34,740 bases of DNA from Alkalihalobacillus sp. BA299 (GCF_017745675.1 NZ_JAFLJM010000031.1:1-34740); one strand, 5' to 3'; positions 24,323-34,162 are shown, counted from the first letter of the stretch. Numbers and translations: made by a program. Notes: generated from the sequence alone by a model not told the origin.

Positions 24323-25510
24323 ATGTTACGTTTAATTACAATGATAGTCCGAAAATCAACACTTCCCATTATTTCATCTGGGATTTTAGCAACGATTATG
24401 ACATGTGTCACCCCTACACTAGTAGTCTTGGAGGTGGCACAAAGGCATAATCTTTCCGCTGAGATTATTGTTAGCTGGATTTTTGGAGCATATGTGTTAG
24501 CTGGGTGTCTGGGGTTTCTCATAGCGTGGCAAACGAAGCAGCCACTTAATGCGACGATGTCGGTGCCAGCGATCGTTTTTATCGGTTCTGTCCTCTATGT
24601 CACCCCAATATCTACAGCAACCTTTGGCTATGCCGTTTCAGGTTTATTGATCGTATTGATTGGGGTCTTTAAACTTTATGATAAAATTATACAATTTATT
24701 AAACCGCAAATTGTAATGGCAATGTTTGCCGGGGCGATGATTCATTATGCAGTGAATATTGTTGTAATAACGACTAGTCATTTGCTCTATGGAGGCATCG
24801 CGATCGTTACCTATTTATTGACAATGAGGACAACTAAGCTAATTCCTCCAGTACTGATGTCGATGATTATTGTAACTATTTTTATAGGCCTGTATGGGTC
24901 CATCCCTTTTCAAATGTTGAATGAATCGGAATGGGTATCTCCAGCTCTCTCCTTTTGGGAACCTTCCTGGAAGGTGGTTTTTAGTGTATCCTTCCCCCTA
25001 ATGCTTATCGTCCTTAGTGCAGAAGTTACAATTGGAGCTTCTATCCTTAAATCCGAAAATTATCATCCGAATGTGAATAAGATGACGTTATATACAGGAG
25101 TCGCGACCATGCTAGGGTCTTTTTTTGGTACTCATAGTGTAACGACTTCAGGTGTACCTGTTGGGGCTCTGAGTGATCCGATGACCGGTCCAAAAAAGAG
25201 ACGTTACATAGCCGCAATATGGGCATCGTTTTTTACGTTCTTATTTGGAGTTTTTGCTTATTATGTTTACTCGTTCCTATCAATCTATCCACATGAGATC
25301 CTACAAATCTTAGTAGGGCTCGTCCTCGTACCCATCTTAATTAAAGCGTTAAGCAATGCTTTTGCGAGTGGGAAGTTTCAGTATGGAGCGTTTACCTCCT
25401 TAATCATTGCAATGGCTAACATCACTATTTTTGACATCGGTGCCCCATTTTGGGCGGTGGTTTTTGGTATGGGGGTTTCATACTTTGTGGAAGGTGAAGA
25501 TTTTAAATGA
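24323..25510 (+). CDS. BenE-family benzoate/H+ symporter-like permease
   Basis: 395 residues with about 12 hydrophobic helices. SVPAIVFIGSVLYV in the first half and AEVTIGASILKSENYHPNVN with HSVTTSGVPVGALSDP in the second half are the BenE/xanthine-uracil-like core. BenE members import benzoate-like aromatic acids with protons. The aromatic substrate is a family-level guess; no benzoate genes are nearby. AAGGTAGG precedes the ATG. It follows the namA remnant and may be read with the upstream cluster or on its own. Confidence 0.82.
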   Translation: MLRLITMIVRKSTLPIISSGILATIMTCVTPTLVVLEVAQRHNLSAEIIVSWIFGAYVLAGCLGFLIAWQTKQPLNATMSVPAIVFIGSVLYVTPISTATFGYAVSGLLIVLIGVFKLYDKIIQFIKPQIVMAMFAGAMIHYAVNIVVITTSHLLYGGIAIVTYLLTMRTTKLIPPVLMSMIIVTIFIGLYGSIPFQMLNESEWVSPALSFWEPSWKVVFSVSFPLMLIVLSAEVTIGASILKSENYHPNVNKMTLYTGVATMLGSFFGTHSVTTSGVPVGALSDPMTGPKKRRYIAAIWASFFTFLFGVFAYYVYSFLSIYPHEILQILVGLVLVPILIKALSNAFASGKFQYGAFTSLIIAMANITIFDIGAPFWAVVFGMGVSYFVEGEDFK

Positions 25511-25872
25511 GGGGATAGACGAAAGCCTTGAGTTCAGAAAAAAGATTGTCTAATCATAAAGAAATAGGCTTTGAAACAGGTGTTACCGATATTTATAAAA
25601 GTAAGGAACTAGAGAAAAAATTAGGTAATCCTAAAACTATTTTATGTTGGATTTTAATTAAAATGGTGTAAAAATACAAGATATTAAGATTTTTTAGTTT
25701 TCCCGTCGTTTTTTGTGATATTAGTTATGATATTTTCTATTCTTGAAAAAATCTGCTGATACTTGTAGATAAATTTTGAGCAGTCAAATGCAGGAAATTC
25801 AACTTTCTCTTAGTAATAATTATAGAGGGCAAAATACAAGTCCAACAAATGTAGAGAAAGGTGGTCAATGTC
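25511..25872. other. Intergenic region with an orphan 47-codon frame
   Basis: An open stretch from TTG 25528 to TAA 25669-25671 reads LSSEKRLSNHKEIGFETG and onward to ILCWILIKMV. It is not recognised and has no well-placed ribosome binding site; it may be a fragment. From about 25700 on, the sequence is AT-rich and probably holds the promoter of the small gene at 25873. No RNA motif is recognised. Confidence 0.3.
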
Positions 25873-26058
25873 GTGAGCCGTGATCTATCCTTACAACAAA
25901 TCGCCGAAGGTATTCCTAAGTCTGTATTAAATGCATCTGATAAAGATTTGGAAGGTTTCCAAAGGATTATTGAGGAAACGATTAAATTAAGAGAGTCGCA
26001 CAAAAATTTACAAAAGATGATTCAAAGTTATTCTACTTCAGGGATTCAGCGTTCTTAA
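25873..26058 (+). CDS. Small conserved-looking protein, function unknown
   Basis: 61 residues from GTG 25873, preceded by AAAGGTGG (25856-25863) at good distance; a GTG at 25861 lies within that site. The sequence VSRDLSLQQIAEGIPKSVLN then ASDKDLEGFQRIIEETIKLR is highly charged, predicted all-helical, with no membrane segment or signal. The second half could form a short coiled coil or dimer helix. It has its own terminator. I do not recognise the family. Confidence 0.6.
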   Translation: MSRDLSLQQIAEGIPKSVLNASDKDLEGFQRIIEETIKLRESHKNLQKMIQSYSTSGIQRS

Positions 26059-26065
26059 TGTTTGT

Positions 26066-26096
26066 AAGCTGTTGTGCAACAACGGCTTTTTCTTTT
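26066..26096 (+). terminator. Terminator of the small gene
   Basis: AAGCTGTTGT pairs with ACAACGGCTT-type sequence around a short loop (one G-T pair), followed by TTTTTCTTTTTT, eight bases after the stop. Confidence 0.8.
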
Positions 26097-26334
26097 TTGG
26101 GAGAAAAGTAATTTGTATAAAAAGGATTAGGTAGTAAGTGGTTAAGAAGTCACAGTAAAGCTTCGTGGGGGAGTAACTGCAAATTTATTCAGAATTAACG
26201 ATATTATTAAACTATTATTCGCCTATATAAACGAGACTTATAGTAAAATTGGAAATGAAAGGTTGTGGCGTGTGTATTTTAACATGCTAAGATAATAGTA
26301 GACAGGTTGTAATTGAAAATGGAGGTATTTTGGT
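26097..26334. promoter_or_regulatory. Leader of the moxR operon
   Basis: About 240 bases without a gene. GGAGG lies at 26322-26326, nine bases before the moxR ATG. AT-rich words around 26220-26260 (for example TATAAA, TTATAGTAAAAT) could be -10 elements, but no promoter can be fixed. Confidence 0.3.
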
Positions 26335-27294
26335 ATGGCTAACGTAAGAGATCGACTTGGAGAAGCAATTGATAATATTGAAAAAGTTGTAGTCGGAAAA
26401 CGAAAAGAAGTCGAATTAAGTATTGTAGCAATGCTCTCAGGTGGACATGTTCTTCTTGAAGATGTTCCTGGTGTAGGGAAAACAATGATGGTCAAAGCGA
26501 TTGCCAAAACATTAGGTGCAGAGTTTAAGCGAATACAATTTACCCCCGACTTATTACCTTCAGATGTTACGGGTGTATCGATATACAACCAAAAGACGAT
26601 GAGCTTTGAGTTTCGTCCGGGTCCGATCATGGCTAATATCGTATTAGCAGATGAAATCAACCGCACGTCACCGAAAACGCAAGCGGCATTACTTGAATCA
26701 TTAGAAGAGGGAAATGTCACGGTGGATGGAGAGACGATGGCTCTTAGTAAACCATTCTTCGTTATGGCTACACAAAATCCAATTGAGTATGCAGGTACGT
26801 ATCCGTTGCCAGAAGCACAATTAGATCGGTTTCTATTTAAGTTAAAACTCGGGTACCCTTCATTTGCGGAAGAGTTTGACGTTTTAGAACGAATCGAAAA
26901 GGGGCACCCCATTGAAAAGCTAGAATCCGTCATTTCCCTTGAAGAAGTGATTGAAATTCAACAGCGCGTTAAAGATATTTTCGTGAATGATTTAGTAAAG
27001 AATTATATTTTAAGTATAGTAAGTGAAACACGTTCGAACTCAGGAATTCGTTTAGGTGTTAGTCCGCGTGGGTCTATTGCAATTATGAAAGCAGCACAAG
27101 CCTATGCTTATTTGCAAGGAAGAGATTATGTGATCCCAGACGATATTAAACGATTAGCCCCATATACATTTTCACATCGCATTCTATTAAAAACAGATAT
27201 GAGCATGGCGAAAATGACCTCCGAGCATGTAATTAAAAACATATTAGAAAAAATTCCTGTTCCTACTGCTAAAAAGGAAGCGGCTCGTCGATGA
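26335..27294 (+). CDS. MoxR-family AAA+ ATPase
   Basis: 319 residues. Walker A GVGKT at 46-50, Walker B with DEINR at 106-110, sensor 1 in FFVMATQNPIEYAGTYPLPE, arginine finger region EAQLDRFLFKL and a C-terminal lid with sensor 2 (GVSPRGSIAIMKAAQAYAYL). MoxR ATPases act as chaperones that activate partner proteins, typically those with VWA or DUF58 domains encoded next door. It overlaps the DUF58 gene by four bases (ATGA). Homologues in Bacillus are YeaC-type. Confidence 0.95.
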   Translation: MANVRDRLGEAIDNIEKVVVGKRKEVELSIVAMLSGGHVLLEDVPGVGKTMMVKAIAKTLGAEFKRIQFTPDLLPSDVTGVSIYNQKTMSFEFRPGPIMANIVLADEINRTSPKTQAALLESLEEGNVTVDGETMALSKPFFVMATQNPIEYAGTYPLPEAQLDRFLFKLKLGYPSFAEEFDVLERIEKGHPIEKLESVISLEEVIEIQQRVKDIFVNDLVKNYILSIVSETRSNSGIRLGVSPRGSIAIMKAAQAYAYLQGRDYVIPDDIKRLAPYTFSHRILLKTDMSMAKMTSEHVIKNILEKIPVPTAKKEAARR

Positions 27295-28490
27295 AGTTTT
27301 TCTTTGCTGCTATTAAAAAGGCACTAAAGCCTTTGTTGTTATTGCTCTTAAACGTGACTCTATTTGTCTATGCTATGTTCCAAGGTGGGTTTGTCAGTTG
27401 GTTTTTATTTTATAGTATTGTCGTTATTAGTTTATTATCAATGAGTGTCTTTTTCTTTACGTTTCAACGAATTGAAGCCTATAGGAAAGTAAGTGCTGAC
27501 ACGTTAAGAGCCTATGATGATATTGAAGTTGAAGTTTATGTTAAAAACAAAATCATTCACCCGTTTTGCTTTGTTAGAGTGAGAGATCATATTCCTCATG
27601 AATTAGAGGCGAGCTATGATGTGAATAATAGCGCACTTTTCTTTCTCTCATTAAAAAAGTCACTCTCCTTTCAATACACCATTAGCAATCTTCCAAGGGG
27701 TGAGCACCATTTTCGTGAGGTTGAGGTTGTCATCGGGGATATGTTTGGATTTTTTGAACGAAAGAAAACCGTCAAGGTACAAACTAAGATTCTTGTTTTT
27801 CCTCACTATCAATCTTTAAAAAGCTGGAATGTTCACTCAAGTGGTGGCTTTGGTGAAAGTGTATCATTTGCGCATTCATTAGATGAAGAGCTTTCAATTG
27901 CTGGCGTTCGCCATTATATCCCAGGAGACCGGTTAACAAGTATTGATTGGAAGCATTCAGCTCGAAGTGAAAAATTGATGACAAAGGAATTTGAAGCATC
28001 ACAAGGAGAATCATATCATTTGTTTTTTAATCGATATGTTGGAACAAATGTTAAGGAGTCTTTTGAAAGGGCGGTTGAATTGACAGCGTCAATTGCTGAA
28101 CATAGTTATGAAAGTCATAACGCTTTAAGCTTTGTAAGTATTGGAGTAGAACCTGAAGTGCTACCTCCGAGTACGACTTTAGAACATTATCAAATGATTT
28201 ATTATCATCTGGCAAAAGTAAAAGGAGAAAAGAAACCGTTTTACCCAACGGAAGCAAAATTGTTGGAGCCTTATCGTAATGGAACGATTATGATAGTAAC
28301 TGTTTCTTTAAATGAGCAAGACTATGAGTGGTTTCAGTATTTGAGAGCGATGAAAATTAGTATAATCGTTTGTTGGGTTTCTGGCCACGTTGAAGAACAA
28401 CAATATGTTCAGTCACTTCGAATGCAAAATGTGAAAGTCTATCAATTTACAGATCAAAAGTTTAACACGGAACTGATGAAAAGCAGGTGA
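27291..28490 (+). CDS. DUF58 domain protein
   Basis: 399 residues. Two membrane helices near 13-55, then an extracytoplasmic or membrane-near beta domain, then the DUF58 signature GVRHYIPGDRLTSIDWKHSA followed by EKLMTKEFE (about 205-235). The VWA-like C-terminal region follows. DUF58 proteins pair with MoxR ATPases and transglutaminase-like membrane proteins; the complex is thought to serve envelope or stress functions, but its task is not known. Stop overlaps the next start. Confidence 0.93.
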   Translation: MKFFFAAIKKALKPLLLLLLNVTLFVYAMFQGGFVSWFLFYSIVVISLLSMSVFFFTFQRIEAYRKVSADTLRAYDDIEVEVYVKNKIIHPFCFVRVRDHIPHELEASYDVNNSALFFLSLKKSLSFQYTISNLPRGEHHFREVEVVIGDMFGFFERKKTVKVQTKILVFPHYQSLKSWNVHSSGGFGESVSFAHSLDEELSIAGVRHYIPGDRLTSIDWKHSARSEKLMTKEFEASQGESYHLFFNRYVGTNVKESFERAVELTASIAEHSYESHNALSFVSIGVEPEVLPPSTTLEHYQMIYYHLAKVKGEKKPFYPTEAKLLEPYRNGTIMIVTVSLNEQDYEWFQYLRAMKISIIVCWVSGHVEEQQYVQSLRMQNVKVYQFTDQKFNTELMKSR

Positions 28491-30670
28491 TGTCTTTGGT
28501 AGCGAATACGGTGAAAACAAATAAGGGAAGGCATTTCTTTCTTTATATGTTAAGTTACATCCTTCTTTTAGAATGGCTTTTACCTTTACCTTATATTACA
28601 GATACAGGTTACATCTCATTTTTTATTGGGGTAACATTGTTTTTTTCCTTTTTAACATTTATGCAAGTTAAAGTATGGATTTCATTGCCTCTTAAATTGG
28701 GATTGATTTTTTACGGGCTTCATTTGATGTTCTTAGAAGGCCCTTTTTTGACGTTTCATTGGTTTGAAATATTGGTGAGTGACTTTACACATAATGTCAT
28801 GATGATGTCAGCTGGTCATTGGACAGGTCTTACAGATATGTTTAGAAGTCTATTATTCTTCATCTTATTAGCTGTTATGAGCTATCTGCTCTTTTTCTGG
28901 ACCGTATATGCTAAACGGATATTATTCTTCTTATTATTTACAATTATTTACATTTCAGTAATAGACACGTTTACACCGTATGATGCGAGTTACTCAATCG
29001 TCAGAATATTTATGGTCGGCTTCTTACTTTTAGGATTAATGACATTATATCGAACGATTGAACGGGAGAATGTAAAGACGTTTTCAAGTATTTTACCAGT
29101 TCGCTTAATAGCTTCTCTCTGTGTTGTGCTCTTATTAGCAAGTAGCTTTGGATATGCAGCTCCTAAGTATGAACCACAATGGGCGGACCCTATACCGTAT
29201 ATGAAAGCTGCGATTGGGATGGAGACCGGTCAGGGAACTGGAGTGTTGCGTCAGCGAATTGGCTATGGAAATTATGATGGTAGACTTGGTGGCGGATTCG
29301 AGGATGATGATACACCAGTATTTCAGGTCGTGACGCCTCAAGGACAATACTGGCGCGGGGAATCTAAGGATTTTTATACAGGAAAAGGCTGGGAGGTATC
29401 GACACCAGAAGAACAAGTGGAAATGTATTATCCACTGTTTGAGCATAAAGTAGAGGTGAATGAAGTAGAAGCAGCAATTGCATTTGAACCGTACCAAAAC
29501 TTCGAACATATTTTTTATGCGGGAGAGCCAACTGATATTTCTGCCGGTTCAATCATCGATATATCTGTTTTTTTTGATGCTCATACCGGAAGAGGAAATA
29601 CCTATTATGGCGATGATCCTATTCATCTTGAATCCTATCATTTATCTTTTTTAGAACCGCAATTTTCAGTCTCGAGATTAAGGGAGATTACAGGAGGAGA
29701 TCCTGAAGAAATTCAAGATATTTATTTACAGCTTCCTAATTCATTACCGGATCGAGTGGGTGAGTTGGCTGAGGATATAACGAAAAACTACAGTAATCGT
29801 TATGACCAAGTAAAAGCAATTGAACGGTATTACCGAATGTCAGGATTTAGATATGAAACGAAAAATGTAGCTGTACCAGAGTTTGATCAAGATTACGTCG
29901 ATCAATTTTTGTTTGAGACCAAGCTTGGATATTGTGATAATTATTCGACTTCGATGGTCGTTATGTTACGTACCATTGGTATTCCTGCAAGATGGGTGAA
30001 GGGATTTACCCAAGGAGAGAGAGTCCAAGATCTTGATGATGGCAATCGTCAGTACCAAATTACAAATGCTAATGCGCATTCTTGGGTTGAAGTGTATTTT
30101 CCTGGACATGGGTGGGTTCCGTTTGAACCGACTCAGGGCTTTAATAATGCATCGAACTTTGTATTTGAAACACCTGAATTAGAAGAACAGTGGGAACGTG
30201 AAATGGAAAATCCAACAGTTGAGCCAGAAGTAGAAGAAACGCTTGCAGATGTTCAAGAAGAGGAGGTCGCAGCTGGAGGAATTAATAGAGACGGGCTTTT
30301 CTTTAATTATGTTTTTTGGTTCCTTATAGTCTGCACTTTATTAATGGTAGTGATTTTTAGTTTTGTTTTTAGAAAAAGAATTTTAGTTCAATTTTTACTG
30401 TATCGGTATGGAAAACCGAGTAATGAAAGAGCGTTTGAGTTAGCATATCACTCTCTTATTTGGTTTTTAGGTTATAAAGGGCTGGTAAAAAAACGCAGTG
30501 AAACGTTACGTGAATTTGCAGAGCGAATCGATTCTTTTTATTCCATGAATGAGATGACAGAAATTACGTTAAACTATGAAAAAGTATCGTATGGAAATAC
30601 TCACCCAAAAGAGGTTTGGAAACAAAACCGAAAATTGTGGGAAAATTTAATTAAAAAGATCGGTTCTTGA
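28487..30670 (+). CDS. Membrane transglutaminase-like protein (YebA-type)
   Basis: About 727 residues. Five to six N-terminal membrane helices (to about 215), then an outside domain, a transglutaminase-like core with Cys near 483 (KLGYCDNYSTSMVVMLRTIG) and His near 531 (ANAHSWVEVYFPGHGW), and PFEPT at the position of the third catalytic residue, Glu in place of Asp as in many members. A further membrane helix lies near 610-632, then a cytosolic DUF4129-like tail. The start could be GTG 28487, ATG 28490 or TTG 28496; all overlap or abut the previous stop. It is the third gene of the moxR operon. Confidence 0.92.
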   Translation: MMSLVANTVKTNKGRHFFLYMLSYILLLEWLLPLPYITDTGYISFFIGVTLFFSFLTFMQVKVWISLPLKLGLIFYGLHLMFLEGPFLTFHWFEILVSDFTHNVMMMSAGHWTGLTDMFRSLLFFILLAVMSYLLFFWTVYAKRILFFLLFTIIYISVIDTFTPYDASYSIVRIFMVGFLLLGLMTLYRTIERENVKTFSSILPVRLIASLCVVLLLASSFGYAAPKYEPQWADPIPYMKAAIGMETGQGTGVLRQRIGYGNYDGRLGGGFEDDDTPVFQVVTPQGQYWRGESKDFYTGKGWEVSTPEEQVEMYYPLFEHKVEVNEVEAAIAFEPYQNFEHIFYAGEPTDISAGSIIDISVFFDAHTGRGNTYYGDDPIHLESYHLSFLEPQFSVSRLREITGGDPEEIQDIYLQLPNSLPDRVGELAEDITKNYSNRYDQVKAIERYYRMSGFRYETKNVAVPEFDQDYVDQFLFETKLGYCDNYSTSMVVMLRTIGIPARWVKGFTQGERVQDLDDGNRQYQITNANAHSWVEVYFPGHGWVPFEPTQGFNNASNFVFETPELEEQWEREMENPTVEPEVEETLADVQEEEVAAGGINRDGLFFNYVFWFLIVCTLLMVVIFSFVFRKRILVQFLLYRYGKPSNERAFELAYHSLIWFLGYKGLVKKRSETLREFAERIDSFYSMNEMTEITLNYEKVSYGNTHPKEVWKQNRKLWENLIKKIGS

Positions 30671-30720
30671 CCATGCTGCAGGTCATTGATAAAATAAATC
30701 CGTAATTTTATTAATTTATA

Positions 30721-30859
30721 CCTTCATATATCCTTAGGAATAGGGCCTAAGTGTTTCTACCGGATTACCGTAAATAATCTGACTATGAAGGCGGGATATT
30801 AGAGAGTAGGCTAGGATTCTGTCTTCGCAGCATAGTAACGAAGGAATTCTAGCTTTTTC
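30721..30859 (+). promoter_or_regulatory. Guanine riboswitch with terminator, upstream of guaA
   Basis: The P1 arms CCTTCATA (30721-30728) and TATGAAGG (30784-30791) enclose P2 (CTTAGG / CCTAAG) and P3 (CCGGATT / AATCTG). The junction near 30780 reads CTGACTATG, where C marks the guanine class instead of adenine (which has T). The terminator arms GCTAGGATTC (30810-30819) and GAATTCTAGC (30844-30853) precede TTTTT. Guanine binding would stop guaA transcription. Confidence 0.93.
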
Positions 30860-30952
30860 TATACTTTTACTACATAAGGGAAATCAACTTCTCGTAGTCG
30901 GCATGTAGACGAATGAATGTCTATAAGCGAAATCATAATAGAGGGTGGATGA

Positions 30953-32494
30953 ATGATGGAGAACATCAATGAAATGATTGTTGTACTAGACTTTGGTGGG
31001 CAATATAACCAACTAATTGCAAGGCGTATTCGTGATTTGGGTGTATACAGTGAACTACATCCGAATACTATTACTGCAGAAGAAATTAAGAAAATGAACC
31101 CAAAAGGAATTATTTTTTCAGGTGGGCCAAATAGTGCGTATGTAGAGGGTGCGCCTAAATGTGACGAAGCGATTTATGACTTAGGGATTCCGGTCTTAGG
31201 AATTTGTTATGGGATGCAGTTGATGACGCAACATTTTGGCGGGAAAGTCGAAGCTGCTGAACATCGTGAATACGGAAAAGCCATAATTAAAATCGAGAAT
31301 CCTTCAAAGTTATATGATGGACTTCCACTTGAGCAGTCGGTATGGATGAGTCACGGAGATAAAATTATCGCTCCTCCTCAAGGCTTTGTTGTGGATGCAC
31401 AAAATCCATCTTGTCCAGTAGCAGCTATGAGTGATGTATCACGAAAATATTATGGAGTACAATTCCATCCGGAAGTTCGTCACTCACAATATGGAAATCA
31501 ACTATTGGAGAATTTCGTATATAAAGTATGCGAATGTGAAGGTAACTGGTCAATGGAGAACTTCATTGAGCTTGAAATGCAAAAAATTCGTAACCTTGTA
31601 GGTGATAAAAAAGTATTATGTGCGCTTAGTGGAGGGGTTGATTCCTCAGTCGTTGCTGTTCTTATTCATAAGGCGATTGGAGATCAATTAACGTGTATGT
31701 TCATTGATCATGGTTTACTTCGTAAAGGCGAGGCAGAAAGTGTTATGGAAACGTTCGGTGAAGGCTTCAATATGAATGTTATTAAAATTGATGCTCAGGA
31801 ACGCTTCCTTTCAAAGTTAGCTGGCGTTAAAGACCCTGAACAAAAACGTAAAATTATCGGAAATGAATTTATATATGTATTTGAAGAAGAGGCTTCAAAG
31901 TTAACGGATATGGACTTTTTAGCTCAAGGTACTCTCTATACAGATATTATTGAAAGTGGAACAGCTACAGCTCAGACGATTAAATCCCATCATAATGTTG
32001 GTGGACTACCGGAAGATATGAAATTTGAGTTAATTGAACCATTAAATACGTTGTTTAAAGATGAAGTACGTAAGCTTGGTTCAGAATTAGGGATCGCTGA
32101 TGAAATTGTTTGGAGGCAGCCATTCCCAGGCCCGGGGTTAGGAATTCGAGTACTTGGTGAGATCACTGAAGATAAGCTAGAAATAGTTCGCGAATCAGAT
32201 GCGATTTTAAGAGAAGAAATCAAAAAAGCAGGCTTAGATCGCGAAATATGGCAGTATTTCACAGCCCTCCCTGATATGAGAAGTGTTGGAGTGATGGGGG
32301 ATGCAAGAACGTATGATTACACAGTAGGTATTCGTGCAGTTACATCTATTGATGGAATGACGTCTGATTGGGCACGTATCCCTTATGATGTATTAGAAGT
32401 CATTTCAACTCGTATTGTAAATGAAGTGAAACACGTGAATCGAGTGGTTTATGATATTACATCAAAGCCACCAGCAACAATTGAGTGGGAGTAA
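30953..32494 (+). CDS. guaA: GMP synthase (glutamine-hydrolysing)
   Basis: 513 residues. It converts XMP to GMP with ATP and glutamine. The N-terminal class I glutamine amidotransferase domain has Cys85 (LGICYGMQ), His172 and Glu174 (QFHPEV). The ATP-pyrophosphatase domain has the P-loop SGGVDSS at 226-232, and the C-terminal dimer domain ends in SKPPATIEWE. GAGGGTGG fits the second of two adjacent ATGs (30956) somewhat better than the first. It sits behind a guanine riboswitch and before a purine permease with its own switch. Confidence 0.98.
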   Translation: MMENINEMIVVLDFGGQYNQLIARRIRDLGVYSELHPNTITAEEIKKMNPKGIIFSGGPNSAYVEGAPKCDEAIYDLGIPVLGICYGMQLMTQHFGGKVEAAEHREYGKAIIKIENPSKLYDGLPLEQSVWMSHGDKIIAPPQGFVVDAQNPSCPVAAMSDVSRKYYGVQFHPEVRHSQYGNQLLENFVYKVCECEGNWSMENFIELEMQKIRNLVGDKKVLCALSGGVDSSVVAVLIHKAIGDQLTCMFIDHGLLRKGEAESVMETFGEGFNMNVIKIDAQERFLSKLAGVKDPEQKRKIIGNEFIYVFEEEASKLTDMDFLAQGTLYTDIIESGTATAQTIKSHHNVGGLPEDMKFELIEPLNTLFKDEVRKLGSELGIADEIVWRQPFPGPGLGIRVLGEITEDKLEIVRESDAILREEIKKAGLDREIWQYFTALPDMRSVGVMGDARTYDYTVGIRAVTSIDGMTSDWARIPYDVLEVISTRIVNEVKHVNRVVYDITSKPPATIEWE

Positions 32495-32598
32495 CACGAA
32501 CAATAACATGGAAATAATGTAAAATGTTCGTGATTTATATTGACACGCCACTGCTATGTTGATAAACTAATGCTATCTTTAAGCAATTAGAACCGTCA

Positions 32599-32760
32599 TT
32601 CGTATAATCACGGGAATAGGGCCCGTGAGTCTCTACCAAGCTACCGTAAATGGCTTAACTACGAAAGATCGGATGTCAACATATGTGGCGAGTGTCGTTA
32701 TATGTTGCCTCCAGATTTTTTGTCGTAAAAGCTCTAGGTAGAAACCTAGGGCTTTTTTTG
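32599..32760 (+). promoter_or_regulatory. Guanine riboswitch with two tandem terminators, upstream of the purine permease
   Basis: The P1 arms TTCGTA (32599-32604) and TACGAA (32660-32665), P2 CACGGG / CCCGTG and P3 with ACCGTAA form the aptamer. The junction TTAACTACG carries the guanine-specific C. A first hairpin (32671-32712, CAACATAT with ATATGTTG) is followed by ATTTTTT. A second (AAAAGCTCTAGGT 32727-32739 with ACCTAGGGCTTTT 32745-32757) is a perfect-looking terminator with T7. Confidence 0.92.
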
Positions 32761-32835
32761 CTTTTGAGCCAGTCTCAAATGATTTATTGAAAATCTGGGA
32801 AAGTTAATTAAACATTTTTGAGGAGGTTATTTTCA

Positions 32836-34149
32836 ATGGATCGCTTTTTTCGTTTTAAGGAACACGGAACTAGCTACAAACAGGAGACGATTGCGGGTAT
32901 AACAACATTTTTATCAATGGCTTACATTCTTTTTGTTAACCCAGACATTTTAAGTGCGGCAGGTATGGATATGGGGGCTGTGTTTGTAGCAACAGCTTTA
33001 GCCGCGGCCATCGGTACAATTATTATGGGGGTCGTCGCCAACTATCCTATTGCGTTAGCTCCAGGTATGGGTTTAAATGCGTTTTTTGCATTTTCTGTTG
33101 TTATTGGTATGGGGATCGAGTGGCAAGTTGCGTTGTTCGGTGTATTTATTTCAGGTATCATCTTTATTCTAATTACATTGTCAGGGATTCGTGAAGTTAT
33201 CATTAATGCGATTCCGGCAGAGTTAAAGTATGCTGCTGGTGCTGGTATTGGTTTGTTTATCGCGTTTATCGGTTTAAAGAGTGCAGGGATCGTCGTACCT
33301 TCTGAAGCAACAGCTGTAACACTTGGAGATATGACAGCAGGCCCAACTTTACTTGCTATTTTTGGATTAATCGTTACGGTTATTCTGATGGTTCGTGGAG
33401 TCAAAGGTGGTATTTTTTACGGGATGATTTTAACGGCTATAGCAGGTATCGCTGTTAATTTGATTAATATGCCCTCCCGAATCGTAGGTGCTGTCCCTAG
33501 TTTAGCTCCTACTTTTGGAGAAGCGTTCTTTTATATTGGTGAAGTAGGTTGGGGAGAGATTTTAACTCTTCAATTATTAGTTGTTATTTTAACTTTCTTA
33601 TTTGTAGATTTCTTTGACACAGCAGGAACGTTATACGCAGTTGCTAACCAAGCAGGGTTTGTCAAAGATAATAAACTGCCTCGAGCTGATAAAGCATTAC
33701 TTGCAGACTCGAGTGCAACTTCAATTGGTGCCATTTTAGGGACATCAACTACAACAGCTTACATTGAGTCATCATCAGGGGTAGCAGCAGGAGGGCGTAC
33801 AGGTTTTACGTCATTAGTCACTGCAGCATTCTTTTTAATTGCATTACTGTTTTCACCACTATTAGCTGTCGTGACACCACAAGTTACAGCTCCAGCACTT
33901 ATTATTGTTGGGGTATTGATGGCCTCTTCGCTTGGCTTAATCGATTGGAAGCAGTTTGAGATTGCAGTACCATCTTTTTTAACAATAATTTCGATGCCGT
34001 TAACGTATAGCATTGCTACAGGTATCGCTTTAGGGTTTATCTTCTACCCATTAACGATGATCGTAAAAGGAAAAGGTAAAGAAGTCCATCCGATTATGTA
34101 CGTTCTATTTGTTGTTTTCCTTTTATATTTTGCGTTTTTAACAGAATAA
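32836..34149 (+). CDS. pbuG: NCS2-family hypoxanthine/guanine permease
   Basis: 437 residues from ATG 32836, with GAGGAGG ending 10 bases upstream; a TTG at 32818 lies before that site and is unlikely. FKEHGTSYKQETIAGITTFL at the N-terminus, APGMGLNAFFAF, LFVDFFDTAGTLYAVANQAG and STTTAYIESSSGVAAGGRTG are the signatures of the PbuG/AzgA branch of NCS2. About 12-14 membrane helices. It imports hypoxanthine, guanine or adenine by proton symport. The guanine riboswitch supports purine transport. Confidence 0.93.
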   Translation: MDRFFRFKEHGTSYKQETIAGITTFLSMAYILFVNPDILSAAGMDMGAVFVATALAAAIGTIIMGVVANYPIALAPGMGLNAFFAFSVVIGMGIEWQVALFGVFISGIIFILITLSGIREVIINAIPAELKYAAGAGIGLFIAFIGLKSAGIVVPSEATAVTLGDMTAGPTLLAIFGLIVTVILMVRGVKGGIFYGMILTAIAGIAVNLINMPSRIVGAVPSLAPTFGEAFFYIGEVGWGEILTLQLLVVILTFLFVDFFDTAGTLYAVANQAGFVKDNKLPRADKALLADSSATSIGAILGTSTTTAYIESSSGVAAGGRTGFTSLVTAAFFLIALLFSPLLAVVTPQVTAPALIIVGVLMASSLGLIDWKQFEIAVPSFLTIISMPLTYSIATGIALGFIFYPLTMIVKGKGKEVHPIMYVLFVVFLLYFAFLTE

Positions 34150-34162
34150 CTCGTTTCTTATA

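Noticed and set aside
26238..26933. 231-codon open frame on the minus strand across moxR
   Set aside because: It is antisense to a clear MoxR ATPase with all motifs, has Ser/Pro-rich non-protein-like composition and no ribosome binding site.
33042..34013. Minus-strand frames across the purine permease gene
   Set aside because: Typical antisense shadows of a membrane-protein gene; no start signals.
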